A stretch of DNA of 64,000 nt from Lunatimonas sp. (GTDB lineage Bacteria; Bacteroidota; Bacteroidia; Cytophagales; Cyclobacteriaceae): assembly GCF_020832325.1 (NCBI RefSeq), contig NZ_JAFIEU010000019.1, positions 62,001 to 126,000 of the forward strand, in the 5' to 3' direction. The position numbers and the translations under genes are program-made. Positions 35,853-44,928 of this stretch are shown here, in pieces (position 1 is the stretch's first letter; each line of letters opens with the position of its first letter). The notes beneath the pieces were generated by a model. It ran no database searches. It worked only from the letters and a program-made list of their open reading frames with translations, and was not told the origin of the DNA.

Positions 35853-38800
35853 TTATACAGCTATGGTCAATACTACTTCGGTACCCTCGCCTTTTTTGCT
35901 GCTGATTTTTAGTTCTCCGCCCATTGTTTGAGCTCTTTTTTTCATGTTGCTCAGGCCGTTTCCAGATTCCGCTTTTTCCACGTCAAATCCTTGGCCGTAA
36001 TCTATGATGCACACGTGTAGTTTATCTTTTTTTAGAGAAAACTGTATGTAGGCTTTGGGACTTTTGGAATACTTTACCAGATTGTTTACGGATTCCTTGA
36101 AAATCAGAAAAAGGTCCCGGCGGGCATCCATCGGTAGCTTTACCTTAAACACTTCATCGGCTACCTCCATGTGATAGTCAATGTCTTTGGCTTCCAAGGC
36201 CTGATTGGCAAACTCCCGCATCCGAGCAATTATCCGGTCCATGCTGTCGTTTTGGGGCTTGATGCTCCAGACAATGTCGTCCATCGCCTCCATCATGCGC
36301 TGGCAATTTTCGGTGATTTTGGAAATATATTCACTTGCCTTTACAGGGTCGGTTTGGATCTTTGTTTTGGCCATGCTGCTCAGAATATTAATCGTGCTTA
36401 GAGTGGAACCCATGTCGTCATGGAGGTCCCTGGCGACGCGGTTTCTAACTTTGACCACCGCCAAAATTCGATTGATATGCAGGCGGTACATGATGGACAG
36501 CGTGAAAAGCACCAAGGTGACGATCAGCAGCCGGAACCACCAAGATTCGTGAAAGGGAGGCGTAATTCGGAAGAAAAAGGAGCCAATGGTGGAGGACATG
36601 CCTTCCTCGTTTTCACTGCGGTATTCCAAGGTGTAATCTCCTGGGGGTAAAAGAGAATATACCGCCATACTGGACTGCCCACTGAATTGCCAGTCTTCGT
36701 CAATGCCGGACAGCCGATGAAAATACTTGAGCTTATCCTGATTGGTGAAGGTCAGCGTGCTGAAGTAGAAGGTGAAGGCGTTTTGATCGTGCGCAAAGGT
36801 TCGCTTGGATGCTGAGTTCAGCGAATCCACAAATAGAAAATGGTCAAAAAGCTTGATATTGGTCAGGGAAGGCCGGTCGGGTTTGATGGAACTGTTAAAT
36901 TGACTAGGGTTGAAGCTTACCAACGAGTGATAGCCTGTAAAGATAATTCTACCGTCCTTTGTCAGCGTACCTCCGTATCCGTCGAGTTCCAGTGGGCCGA
37001 ATCCATCTTTTTTGCCAAAGTGGGTAAAGGAGTGTTGGAAGTAATTGTACCTGCAAATACCATTAGGGGTGTATATCCAAAGGAATCCATCTCTGTCTGC
37101 CTGCATGTGAAGAATATCGTTGCTAATCAGGCCTTCGGAATAGGAGAGTATCCGGTTTTCACCGGAATTTGCGTTGTAGGCATTGAGAAGGTCATAGCCG
37201 AAAAAGAAAATACTGTCGTTCAATTGCAGCATTTTTTCCTGCTTATTGGACGATAATATTTGGTCATCGAGGTGCCGGATGATATCGCCATTGTTACCGT
37301 CGAGTACAAAAACCCCATTGTTTGAGGTGCATACCCACACCCGGTTTTCCTGATCCACGACGTGGGCAAAAGAAAAACCGTCAAACTCTCTTATCAATTC
37401 AAAAGAGCTGTTTTCGAGCGGTAGCCCCGCCCTGTATCGGATCAGGTCACCTCGCTGGGTGGTAAACCAAATATTATCTGCTTTGTCCTGTGAAATACTT
37501 CGTATGGTGGAATTTCTGAAGACAGGCAGTTTCAGATTTTGGAGTTGTTTTGTATCCGGATCCACCAGTTGCAGGATACCCATTTGTGCACCTACCCAAA
37601 CCAGCCCTGTATTTCGCTCCTGCATCATACACCAAGGCTGTTGGTATTCCTTTAGGCTGGGAGTGTCGCGGTATAGGTTTGGTTCCTGGATTTCATGCAT
37701 TTCCTGGTCCAAGAATAAGAGTCCCCGTCCCCAACTGGCAATCCAATACTCTATTCGGGAAGATTTCTTTGGGTGAATTTCGCCGATAGCCAAAAAGAGG
37801 TGTCTCGGTTCCCCCTCGTTAAATACCCGATAGGTAATTTCCGGCGCATAGTTGGCGTTGTGGTAGATGCCTTCATCGGTTGCGATCCAGATACCTCCTT
37901 CTTTGTCTTCGTATAAATGGTACACCTCCGAAAAGCTGAGTGATTCCATTTGGTAGGGTGCAAAAGCAGCGCTTTCTTCGTTAAAGTTGAACAACGTATT
38001 GACGCCGTAATACCAACACTCGCCTAAAGTTGTCTCCAATAAAGCCACCGTTTCCCGGTATTGTCCGCTGGGGTTGTGATTCAATGCTTCGGATCCGGAG
38101 TGAGTAGTACGGGTTAGCTCGTCGTAAGCTAGGAAGTGTTGATCGGGGTTCCAGTACACCACCCGGTGGATCCGTTTGTTGTCGATGTGAACGTGGGACA
38201 CCCTTCGGATGGTTTCATCGTTTAGGTACGGCAGGAGTAGGGGATTGTATTCCTGGTGATACGTCTCGTCGTTTTTTGGATCATATACTGCAATTCCCTG
38301 TTCGCAGCCTATCCAGTAATACCCCGTTTTGGCATCTTCGAAAATGGAGTTGGGCTCATAGCCGGTAGGAAGCGTTATGGGTAGTTTGTCTTGCGTAAAT
38401 ACGTTGCGTAAGGAGTCGTAAACCAGCAGCTTGTTTCTTCTCAGCAAGACATAGATATTTCCCTTTTCATCCATCCACAGCTTTTCTCCTTTAAACCTTA
38501 CTTCTTTGTGTTCAAATGGAACCGCCTCAAAGCTTCTGTTTGCAGGGTTGTAAATACCGTACGAATCTCCATAGCGGATCCACATCCGCCCTTTCTTGTC
38601 TTCCAAGATCTGTCTAACAGGCTGCGCGGGTAGTTTTTGCGGCTTTTCGATGCCGAATGACAAAAAATAATTGCCATCGAAGCGCTGTAGACCATTGGAG
38701 GTTCCGATCCATAGGTAACCTTTTTTGTCTTGCCAGACTGCATATACGTTATTGGATGCCAAACCATCTTCAACGGTAATTCGATTGAAAAACCGGAGGG

Positions 38801-38861
38801 GATTGGCCGCTGATGCCAGCACCAGCCAAAAATAGAGGCAGAGCGCAGTTATTGACTTCAT
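35853..38861 (-). CDS. Two-component sensor histidine kinase with periplasmic beta-propellers (HisKA_3 type)
   Basis: I use the ATG at 38861 (MKSITALCLYFWLVL), which gives a signal peptide; the longer frame to 39047 runs over the terminator region of the upstream gene. The mature protein has two-component propeller repeats (WIGTSNGLQRFDG and similar) to about residue 640, a Y_Y_Y domain, a transmembrane helix (WWFRLLIVTLVLFTLSIMY), a HisKA_3 domain with the phospho-acceptor in ARDLHDDMGSTLS, and an HATPase domain. Unlike the hybrid regulator at 7.8 kb it has no receiver or AraC domain and must signal through the NarL-type regulator downstream. The ligand is unknown. Confidence 0.93.
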   Translation of the reverse strand: MKSITALCLYFWLVLASAANPLRFFNRITVEDGLASNNVYAVWQDKKGYLWIGTSNGLQRFDGNYFLSFGIEKPQKLPAQPVRQILEDKKGRMWIRYGDSYGIYNPANRSFEAVPFEHKEVRFKGEKLWMDEKGNIYVLLRRNKLLVYDSLRNVFTQDKLPITLPTGYEPNSIFEDAKTGYYWIGCEQGIAVYDPKNDETYHQEYNPLLLPYLNDETIRRVSHVHIDNKRIHRVVYWNPDQHFLAYDELTRTTHSGSEALNHNPSGQYRETVALLETTLGECWYYGVNTLFNFNEESAAFAPYQMESLSFSEVYHLYEDKEGGIWIATDEGIYHNANYAPEITYRVFNEGEPRHLFLAIGEIHPKKSSRIEYWIASWGRGLLFLDQEMHEIQEPNLYRDTPSLKEYQQPWCMMQERNTGLVWVGAQMGILQLVDPDTKQLQNLKLPVFRNSTIRSISQDKADNIWFTTQRGDLIRYRAGLPLENSSFELIREFDGFSFAHVVDQENRVWVCTSNNGVFVLDGNNGDIIRHLDDQILSSNKQEKMLQLNDSIFFFGYDLLNAYNANSGENRILSYSEGLISNDILHMQADRDGFLWIYTPNGICRYNYFQHSFTHFGKKDGFGPLELDGYGGTLTKDGRIIFTGYHSLVSFNPSQFNSSIKPDRPSLTNIKLFDHFLFVDSLNSASKRTFAHDQNAFTFYFSTLTFTNQDKLKYFHRLSGIDEDWQFSGQSSMAVYSLLPPGDYTLEYRSENEEGMSSTIGSFFFRITPPFHESWWFRLLIVTLVLFTLSIMYRLHINRILAVVKVRNRVARDLHDDMGSTLSTINILSSMAKTKIQTDPVKASEYISKITENCQRMMEAMDDIVWSIKPQNDSMDRIIARMREFANQALEAKDIDYHMEVADEVFKVKLPMDARRDLFLIFKESVNNLVKYSKSPKAYIQFSLKKDKLHVCIIDYGQGFDVEKAESGNGLSNMKKRAQTMGGELKISSKKGEGTEVVLTIAV

Positions 38862-38914
38862 TTTACAGCCTAAAAATACAACTTGGAGGGAGAAATATTT
38901 CGTAATGTTAACCA

Positions 38915-38934
38915 AAATCACATGTTTATGTGGT
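38915..38934. promoter_or_regulatory. Candidate operator, copy 2 of the AATCACAT-N6-GTGGT motif
   Basis: AATCACAT, GTTTAT, GTGGT: the core CACAT-GTTT-ATGTG is a perfect palindrome. It lies 53 bp upstream of the sensor kinase start, between that gene and the terminator of the lipoprotein gene. Confidence 0.4.
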
Positions 38935-38956
38935 AACCTACGGATACATCTACCAA

Positions 38957-38986
38957 TAAAAAGGCCGCCTTGTATCAAGGCGGCCT
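38957..38986 (-). terminator. Intrinsic terminator after the Calx-beta-like lipoprotein gene
   Basis: AGGCCGCCTTG (38962-38972) and CAAGGCGGCCT (38976-38986) form a perfect 11-bp stem with a 3-nt loop. Read on the minus strand it is followed by TTTTTATT. It sits 18 bp past the stop codon of the lipoprotein gene. Confidence 0.88.
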
Positions 38987-39003
38987 GGGTGATAAACGTA
39001 GAA

Positions 39004-40125
39004 TTAGTAATAAAAATAGTTGGTGGTTTCCAATCCGCTCGGTCCACGGGTCCTTCTTTGGCGGACTAGGTCAGAATCCGTAAACTCATACTCAAATTGA
39101 TAGGTGAAGGTGGTTCCATGCTCCTCGATTATCATTTTTTGCGGAAGCAAAGGCTGAATCAGGAGGCCTGGAATGTCCTGGAAATGAGCCAATGGATTGG
39201 TTTTTTGCAGGTAGTCGGTGTAAGTGATTTTTTTGGTCACGGCATAGGTTACCGGCGCCTCAAACGCATAGGTGGTGATGGTGTGCACGCTTCCACTGCT
39301 GAAATAGGTGAATACGGTGTAGGCATTCATCGCCGTAGTACCGTCTGGCAGACGTCTGTAGTGTTGGATGCCCGTCAGTATTCCGTCGTCTTCCACGTTA
39401 TACTCGTCGACTTCAAGGGTTCCGCTGGAATCCAAGCGCTCATTTCGTTTTAGCTTGCCATTCTCGTAAGAGAAAATTTGCCGGTAATTGCCGGGTTCGC
39501 CATTGATGCGAATGATCCTCCCAAAATCATCGTAGACGTACCTATATTCTCCCTCTGTGGTTAGGTTTCTGATAGATAGCCACCCGATTTTATTCAGGTT
39601 GCCGAGGTGGGAGTATTCATAACTCTGCCTGTGGAACCCCATCCCGTCGGATTCGAAATACCTCAATGAGCCAGACAATTCATTGTCGATGAGGAGTACA
39701 GTAGCGAAAAGGTTGCTTCCCTTCTCCAGGTCGCCCGTCAAAGCTAGAATTTGGAAGGTAGCCTCTTGGTTGCCATTAAACAGGTGGTCATCTACCGGTA
39801 CTACTTTGAAGGATACTTCGGTACTTCCCACTGCGACAGGGAGCGTTAGTTTTCCATTTTCGCTGAGGGGAGGGTCGGTCATGATCCGGTGGGTGGGCTG
39901 ACCGTCGATCACTTGGATATCGATGCTGCCTGCCTTCGATGCCGGCACTGTCAGTTGGACGTTGACATCGATTCCTTCGGATGCATTTTCGTACAGATTG
40001 ATGTTTGGCTGGGCAAAGCCTACAGACGCTGTCTTTTCTATGGGAAGCGTATCTTGCCTCTCTCCGCAGGAAAAGAGGCTTGCCAAGAGCATCCCCGTGC
40101 TACACGCTGCAAGTAATTTATTCAT
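39004..40125 (-). CDS. Secreted lipoprotein with Calx-beta-like domain and YD-like tail
   Basis: I use the ATG at 40125 (MNKLLAACSTGMLL), giving a lipoprotein signal with LFSCGER and 373 residues. Residues about 35-145 resemble a Calx-beta or Big-type beta-sandwich (FNGNQEATFQILALTGDLEKG). The C-terminal two-thirds contain repeats like YRYVYDDFGRIIRING and FSYENGKLKRNERLD, similar to RHS/YD or DUF4595-like repeats found in Bacteroidota surface lipoproteins. The function is unknown. It is monocistronic, ending in a strong terminator. Confidence 0.65.
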   Translation of the reverse strand: MNKLLAACSTGMLLASLFSCGERQDTLPIEKTASVGFAQPNINLYENASEGIDVNVQLTVPASKAGSIDIQVIDGQPTHRIMTDPPLSENGKLTLPVAVGSTEVSFKVVPVDDHLFNGNQEATFQILALTGDLEKGSNLFATVLLIDNELSGSLRYFESDGMGFHRQSYEYSHLGNLNKIGWLSIRNLTTEGEYRYVYDDFGRIIRINGEPGNYRQIFSYENGKLKRNERLDSSGTLEVDEYNVEDDGILTGIQHYRRLPDGTTAMNAYTVFTYFSSGSVHTITTYAFEAPVTYAVTKKITYTDYLQKTNPLAHFQDIPGLLIQPLLPQKMIIEEHGTTFTYQFEYEFTDSDLVRQRRTRGPSGLETTNYFYY

Positions 40126-40559
40126 GTTGTTCGTTGGTTTAGTTTTTTGCTTATGATGGTTTTTTCCCCTGGCAGGTTGCATGGGGAGTTTTCTTTTGAA
40201 GAACGAGGCTGTCCGAATAGTAGGATGGCCTGTTTGGGCATGCTTATAGGGTGGCAAGCTCTCTGGTGGTGAACTATTTCAGGAGCGTAGCCCTGAAGTC
40301 TTACCAGAAAAGCGGACAGTGCATACGTTTTACATTTGTGGTTGATAACGACGCTTCCTGTCACATTTTCCAATGCACCACGGAATAATGATGTCAGGGC
40401 TACGCCCCTGTGTTTCCCAACCAAAACTTCGTTCTACTAAGATCTCAGGGCTAAAGCCCCTATTGTTCCAGGTTTTCAGTTCCAAAGGCTGTTTGGCTTT
40501 CAAAAGCCAAACCTCTTCCGTACTTACCCATAACATCCACTTTACGAAAAGTTCAGGGC
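40126..40559. repeat. Intergenic cluster of REP-like short inverted repeats
   Basis: Four related units occur in 434 bp: TTCAGGAGCGTAGCCCTGAA (40278-40297), TCAGGGCTACGCCCCTG in opposite orientation (40394-40410), TCAGGGCTAAAGCCCC (40445-40460) and a half unit TTCAGGGCT (40552-40560) touching the stop of the DinB gene. Each full unit can fold on itself. A separate 10-bp hairpin GTTTGGCTTT/AAAGCCAAAC lies at 40491-40512. The pattern recalls repetitive extragenic palindromes scattered in genomes by RAYT-type transposases; no such transposase is in this window. Confidence 0.55.
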
Positions 40560-41126
40560 TTATCGATTTTGAAACCTTGCGATCTGTGCCTGGGCCTGTA
40601 CGATATGGCGTTGGTTGTGCACCAGTAAGAACTCGATGGCTTCGCCCGGGCTTAGACTGACTAACGGGGAAATCGACGTGGTTACGCGGCCGCTGTTGAG
40701 GTTGGTGTTGGTCGCTACGTGTAGGATCTGCTGCACGGTCTCCAGCGTGTCGATGAAGACCGCTACCGGTTGGTAGGGGTCATCCCGGTGCCGATTCGGT
40801 TGGTGTTTTTTGATGGCCTTGTATTTCTTTCCGTTTTCGCTTGGCGCCATCATACGGATAAAGTAGGCGGCGAGCCAGGATTTTCGGACCGGTGCTTCCG
40901 GTTCATAATTCGCTAGGGGATTCAATTTGGCTTGAATTCTGGGAAGGTAATGGGCCGCGTAGGTGTTGAGGTGTTCCAGACACTGGCACACCGACCATTC
41001 GCCGGCATTAGAATATATCAGGATATCTTCCGGTAGGTTTTGAAAAACCTCGGTGGAGGTCTGCAACTGTTCCTCCACCAAGGCTTCCATTTGGGATATC
41101 CATTGTGTCTTACTCTGCGAGTTCAT
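40560..41126 (-). CDS. DinB-superfamily protein
   Basis: The 188-residue cytoplasmic protein fits the DinB/YfiT four-helix fold. Metal-ligand histidines are in CLEHLNTYAAHY (about residue 50) and VHNQRHIVQAQAQIARF at the C terminus. Members are metal-dependent thiol transferases or of unknown function. Its start overlaps the end of the DUF4345 gene by 17 bp, so the two form a translationally coupled pair. Confidence 0.8.
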   Translation of the reverse strand: MNSQSKTQWISQMEALVEEQLQTSTEVFQNLPEDILIYSNAGEWSVCQCLEHLNTYAAHYLPRIQAKLNPLANYEPEAPVRKSWLAAYFIRMMAPSENGKKYKAIKKHQPNRHRDDPYQPVAVFIDTLETVQQILHVATNTNLNSGRVTTSISPLVSLSPGEAIEFLLVHNQRHIVQAQAQIARFQNR

Positions 41127-41544
41127 AGGTCAAGGCATCTGTTTTGGCTACTACTTTATGGGCTGTGAGCAACCCAAGGGCAGTAGCGAAGAAAACGGTT
41201 TCGATAAAAAGCCATTGGCTGCCAAAAGGTCCCAGTTCCCCTTCGATCAGGATTGTTAGCACCCGTGAAAGGGCATAGAATCCCCATAGCATAACCAGAA
41301 AGCCCAATCCCTGTGTCGGATTTTTAAGGGCCAAATATACCAACGTAATAAAGATGGTCAGTCCTACGCCCCCATAGACACCCCGGATGGAACTGAACGC
41401 ATCCGTATTGGAAAGGTCTACCTGTACCAAATCCATCACCGATTGGGGAGAAGCAAAAGCCATAAGGCTTACCGAAAGCAGGGCCATACCCGAAAACAGG
41501 ATAAAACCTCTGGAGCATGTCATTAGAATTTTAGTCGTTTGCAT
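41110..41544 (-). CDS. DUF4345-like small membrane protein
   Basis: The product has 144 residues and four predicted transmembrane helices (about 12-32, 53-72, 79-98, 108-130). The RGVYGGVGLTIF segment between helices is characteristic of DUF4345. The function is unknown. It overlaps the DinB-like gene by 17 bp, suggesting a small operon. About 100 bp separate its start from the Crp/Fnr gene on the same strand. Confidence 0.8.
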   Translation of the reverse strand: MQTTKILMTCSRGFILFSGMALLSVSLMAFASPQSVMDLVQVDLSNTDAFSSIRGVYGGVGLTIFITLVYLALKNPTQGLGFLVMLWGFYALSRVLTILIEGELGPFGSQWLFIETVFFATALGLLTAHKVVAKTDALTYELAE

Positions 41545-41640
41545 ATAAGTGGTGTTTTTTTACCCTGCAAAGTTGGTGTTCGGGGATGGGGTAATTCTTG
41601 GTATTTGCCAAGATTTGCGCTCACAGTACCTATAAAAGGG

Positions 41641-42285
41641 TTAGGGATATGGTCGACCTATGCATCTAACTATAGAGGTTAGTGCTTTTTTCGGGGAAAG
41701 GCGCTGTAAGAGTTTGACCTTGTTCATCAATTTACTGAAATTCGTCGGGTCAATACCGATGTAGTTGGCTAGGTATTTATGTGGCACCAACTGTAGGATA
41801 TGGGGGCTGCGCTGAAGCAATTTCCGGAACTTCTCCTCGGAGCTGAAGGTCTGAAGCTCAACCTGTCTTTCCAAAACCCCGGAAAGCGCGGCGGAGACAC
41901 CAAGCAGGAGGAATCTGGAAATCCCTGGGTGTTTTTGGGCCAATTTTTCCAGATCATCGCGCGAGGTGCGTAAAAAGGAAGAGTTGGTAAGGGATTCAAA
42001 AGAATAGTTAGCGGGGCTCTCTAACATAAAGGAGTCCAGGATACCGCCAAAGGAATGGGGATAGGTAAAGACCAGAGTCGCCTCCTTATCTTGGTCTTCG
42101 TAAAATATCCGCTGTAACCCCTCTGTGATAAAATACAGGTAATCCTCCCGTTGTCCTACGGCGGTGAGGCAGTTTTTTCGTTTACAAGAGTAGGGCTTCC
42201 ATACCTCCAGATAGTCCAGCCACTCTTCGTCGGTCAGCGGGTAAATGGAAAGGGTAACCTTTTTTAGGAAGTCTATATCGGTCAT
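41641..42285 (-). CDS. Crp/Fnr-family transcriptional regulator
   Basis: The 214-residue protein has a cyclic-nucleotide-binding-like jelly roll (about 25-120, with YLYFITEGLQRIFYE) followed by a dimer helix and a degenerate Crp-type helix-turn-helix with YLANYIGIDPTNFSKLMNK. This Bacteroidota subgroup lacks a proven ligand. It is transcribed away from the hemerythrin gene; their shared 250-bp gap holds copy 3 of the AATCACAT-N6-GTGGT palindrome, so this regulator is one candidate binder (inference). Confidence 0.87.
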   Translation of the reverse strand: MTDIDFLKKVTLSIYPLTDEEWLDYLEVWKPYSCKRKNCLTAVGQREDYLYFITEGLQRIFYEDQDKEATLVFTYPHSFGGILDSFMLESPANYSFESLTNSSFLRTSRDDLEKLAQKHPGISRFLLLGVSAALSGVLERQVELQTFSSEEKFRKLLQRSPHILQLVPHKYLANYIGIDPTNFSKLMNKVKLLQRLSPKKALTSIVRCIGRPYP

Positions 42286-42449
42286 GGGTTGGCGCTGATG
42301 TTGGTTGGTTTTTGCGATAAACGGGGCAGAACCAAGTCTAGGGCTGTCCAGTCTGGAGGGCTTAATTTATCTATTTTTTTGCGCTATTCCATAATCGTTG
42401 AATTCCGGCAGGTCGGATACGTCTGCAAGTTCGCAGTTTCCCTACCGGT

Positions 42450-42469
42450 GAATCACATCATCATGTGGT
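42450..42469. promoter_or_regulatory. Candidate operator, copy 3 of the AATCACAT-N6-GTGGT motif
   Basis: AATCACAT, CATCAT, GTGGT with a perfect CACAT-CATC-ATGTG palindrome core. It lies 66-72 bp upstream of the hemerythrin gene and 165 bp upstream of the divergent Crp/Fnr gene. Confidence 0.4.
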
Positions 42470-42535
42470 TTTCAGGCCTCCCCTGCAACGCGGCTCGCAT
42501 AAATGCCATCAATGGAGTAAAATTATTCAAACTCA

Positions 42536-43213
42536 ATGCACATGGAAAAGATGAGATTAAACCCCTACTTATTACCTCACAAAGGCTTGAGGTACCTGCT
42601 TGCCAAGGTCTCCCTGATGGCGGGAAACCTGGATAGTAACCTTCCCGAAGAAGTGGACCAATTGAAGACACTTTCCAATGAACTATTCTTTCTGTTGGAG
42701 CAGCATGCCCATGTGGAAGATCACATGATATTGCCGGATTTGGAAAAAAAGTGCCCCGGAAGCACTGAGGAGAACCACGAAGAACACGAATACTTGGAGG
42801 GTCTCGTCGCACAGCTTCAAACCCAGGTAAACGGACTTCAAGCGGGGAGCAATCCCACCGCGTTCAACGCGTATTTTTTTGACCTTTCGGACTTTCATGC
42901 CAAGTACCTGACCCACATGTTGATGGAAGAGCGGCAGGTATTGGGCTTGATATGGAAACACTACACCGATGAGGAGCTGGCGGCACAGCACCATGCGATT
43001 ATCTCCTCGTTTTCGCCGGAGAAGATCCTTCGCTGGTTTCGGTACATCGTGCCAGCCTTAAGCCCTGCCGAGCGGTTGATGGTATTGGGAGGCTTAAAAG
43101 CCAATGCACCCAAGGTGTTTTTTGATGCACTTATGGAGGTGATTGGTCAGGAAATGGATCCAAGGCGATTTATTGTGTTAAGGGAGTCCTTGGCAGAGGG
43201 TGCACTTGTGTAG
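42536..43213 (+). CDS. Hemerythrin-like domain protein
   Basis: The product has 225 residues and is cytoplasmic. The four-helix diiron site is suggested by LLPHKGLRYLL, HVEDHMILPDLE, ENHEEHEYLE and FHAKYLTHMLMEE, which provide the expected His and Glu ligands in the first 150 residues. The last 75 residues are helical and unassigned. Such proteins bind oxygen or help respond to nitrosative or oxidative stress. Start may be 42536 or the ATG at 42542. It is divergent from a Crp/Fnr regulator, a common arrangement for oxygen- or NO-responsive control. Confidence 0.82.
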   Translation: MHMEKMRLNPYLLPHKGLRYLLAKVSLMAGNLDSNLPEEVDQLKTLSNELFFLLEQHAHVEDHMILPDLEKKCPGSTEENHEEHEYLEGLVAQLQTQVNGLQAGSNPTAFNAYFFDLSDFHAKYLTHMLMEERQVLGLIWKHYTDEELAAQHHAIISSFSPEKILRWFRYIVPALSPAERLMVLGGLKANAPKVFFDALMEVIGQEMDPRRFIVLRESLAEGALV

Positions 43214-43274
43214 TAACATTCATAATAAGATGGCCGGTTCATAGTGGCCTGTATTCGTAATTAACCAAATAACA

Positions 43275-43799
43275 ATGAAATCGAACATAGTAAAGTTATG
43301 GCTATTGGGTGCATTCCTGCTGGGTGCATGCCAAGAGGAAGATGTTGTTCCCTCAGTGAGTCCCATTGTTGGGGAATGGGTGGCTGCCGAAGGGCAGTTC
43401 CTCGCGCTAACCGTAGATGGCGAGGAGAAGACCAAACAGGAATTTGGTGTGGAGGTTCTAAAGGTACATGAAACCGTAGCGGAGCATGCTGCATTGGAGT
43501 ACCTCCAACAAAGCTTTCTGGGCCCCATAGACGGCCAATCTCCCAAGTTGGTGTTTGCCAGTACGGACCAGCTTTCCGCTACATTGGCTGGAGAGGAGGT
43601 ACAGGGAAACTGGCATTTTCAGAATGATGGGACCATCCTGAAGCTGTTGGTGCCTGGACTGCATGAAAATGGGTACTTCTTTAACCTGAAAAAGCTGACG
43701 CTGCACGAGTTGCAATTGGACTGGAGCTGGGATATGGTCTTTCTGGGAGATGAGGGCGAATTGTTGCGGATAGGTTTGGTCATTAAATTGGTTCGCTGA
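43275..43799 (+). CDS. Hypothetical lipoprotein
   Basis: The product has 174 residues. The signal peptide ends in the lipobox LLGACQEE. The mature domain is beta-rich, beginning VGEWVAAEGQFLALTVDG and including LVFASTDQLSATLAGEEVQGNWHFQNDG, a pattern seen in lipocalin-like or DUF4923/DUF5004-type Bacteroidota lipoproteins. I cannot name a family. It is separated by 1 bp from the methyltransferase gene and is therefore probably co-transcribed with it. Confidence 0.6.
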   Translation: MKSNIVKLWLLGAFLLGACQEEDVVPSVSPIVGEWVAAEGQFLALTVDGEEKTKQEFGVEVLKVHETVAEHAALEYLQQSFLGPIDGQSPKLVFASTDQLSATLAGEEVQGNWHFQNDGTILKLLVPGLHENGYFFNLKKLTLHELQLDWSWDMVFLGDEGELLRIGLVIKLVR

Positions 43800-43800
43800 T

Positions 43801-44874
43801 ATGTGCATGGCCTGTGACATGGATCCTGCTAAAGCCGAGGGTTTTGCAGGATCCATCATCGAAATGATCAATCAGGGTGCGTTGGGCATTTTGGTGTCAA
43901 TGGGGCATCAATTGGGGCTGTTTGATGCCATGGTAGGTGTGCCTCCGATCAGCTCTGTGGAATTGGCAGCTAGTACTGGCCTTCAGGAACGCTATGTCCG
44001 GGAGTGGCTGCATGCGATGGCAGCGGGCAGGATTGTGGAAGTAGATGACAGTTCCACCTACTTTCACCTTCCCCAGGAGCATGCGCAATTCCTAAGTAGA
44101 AAGTTTCCGGGGGACAACTTGGCCTTATTTGCCCAGTACATTCCCGTTTTGGCGGGGGTAGAACAGCAGGTGATCCAGTGCTTTAAGCAAGGTGGCGGCG
44201 TTGCCTATGAGGAATATGGTAGATTTCACGAAGTAATGGCCGAGGACAGTGGTCAGACCATCTTGGGGGCGCTGTTTGACTACATTCTGCCGTTGGTGCC
44301 CGGACTCAGAGAGAAGCTGGAATCAGGCATCAATGTATTGGATATCGGGTGCGGCAGTGGTAGAGCTTTGGTTTTGATGGGTGAGACTTTTCCCAACTCC
44401 CGCTTTTTGGGTATAGATTTGTGTGCCGAACCATTGGAGCGGGCCAGGAAAGCGGTAAAGGATAAAGGCTTGGAAAACGTCTTTTTTATCCAAGCGGATC
44501 TGACCACCTTCCGGCCGGAAGGTAAGTTCGATTTCGTCACAGCTTTTGACGCGATTCATGATCAGGCCCGGCCCGATTTGGTATTGGCGACGGTGTATGA
44601 TTGCTTGAAAGAGGACGGTACCTTTCTGATGCAAGATATTGATGCTTCGGAAAAGGTGGCCAATAACCTTGATCATCCGTTTGGACGATTGCTGTACAGC
44701 ATTTCTACATTGCATTGCACCACCGTTTCGCTGGCGCAAGGAGGGATGGGATTGGGTACCATGTGGGGAACCGAACAGGCAAACAGGATGCTATTGGAGG
44801 CGGGTTTTCACCGCGTGCAGGAAAACCGACTGGCGCACGACCCCATGAACTGCTATTTTGTGGTGGGGAAGTAG
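43801..44874 (+). CDS. Class I SAM-dependent methyltransferase with N-terminal winged helix
   Basis: The product has 357 residues. Residues about 18-90 form a winged-helix-like domain (LGILVSMGHQLGLFDAM, STGLQERYVREWLHAM). The Rossmann methyltransferase core starts near residue 178 with VLDIGCGSGRALVLMG and FLGIDL, followed by FDFVTAFDAIHDQARP. This layout is shared by Rv2258c-like methyltransferases, whose substrates are mostly unknown. The N-terminal MCMACDMD is cysteine-rich and unusual. It is co-transcribed with the small lipoprotein and ends before a very long terminator hairpin. Confidence 0.87.
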   Translation: MCMACDMDPAKAEGFAGSIIEMINQGALGILVSMGHQLGLFDAMVGVPPISSVELAASTGLQERYVREWLHAMAAGRIVEVDDSSTYFHLPQEHAQFLSRKFPGDNLALFAQYIPVLAGVEQQVIQCFKQGGGVAYEEYGRFHEVMAEDSGQTILGALFDYILPLVPGLREKLESGINVLDIGCGSGRALVLMGETFPNSRFLGIDLCAEPLERARKAVKDKGLENVFFIQADLTTFRPEGKFDFVTAFDAIHDQARPDLVLATVYDCLKEDGTFLMQDIDASEKVANNLDHPFGRLLYSISTLHCTTVSLAQGGMGLGTMWGTEQANRMLLEAGFHRVQENRLAHDPMNCYFVVGK

Positions 44875-44928
44875 TTCTGGGGGAGCCATTTTCCGCTGTA
44901 ACGAAGAATCAAACGATTGTAAATAGTT

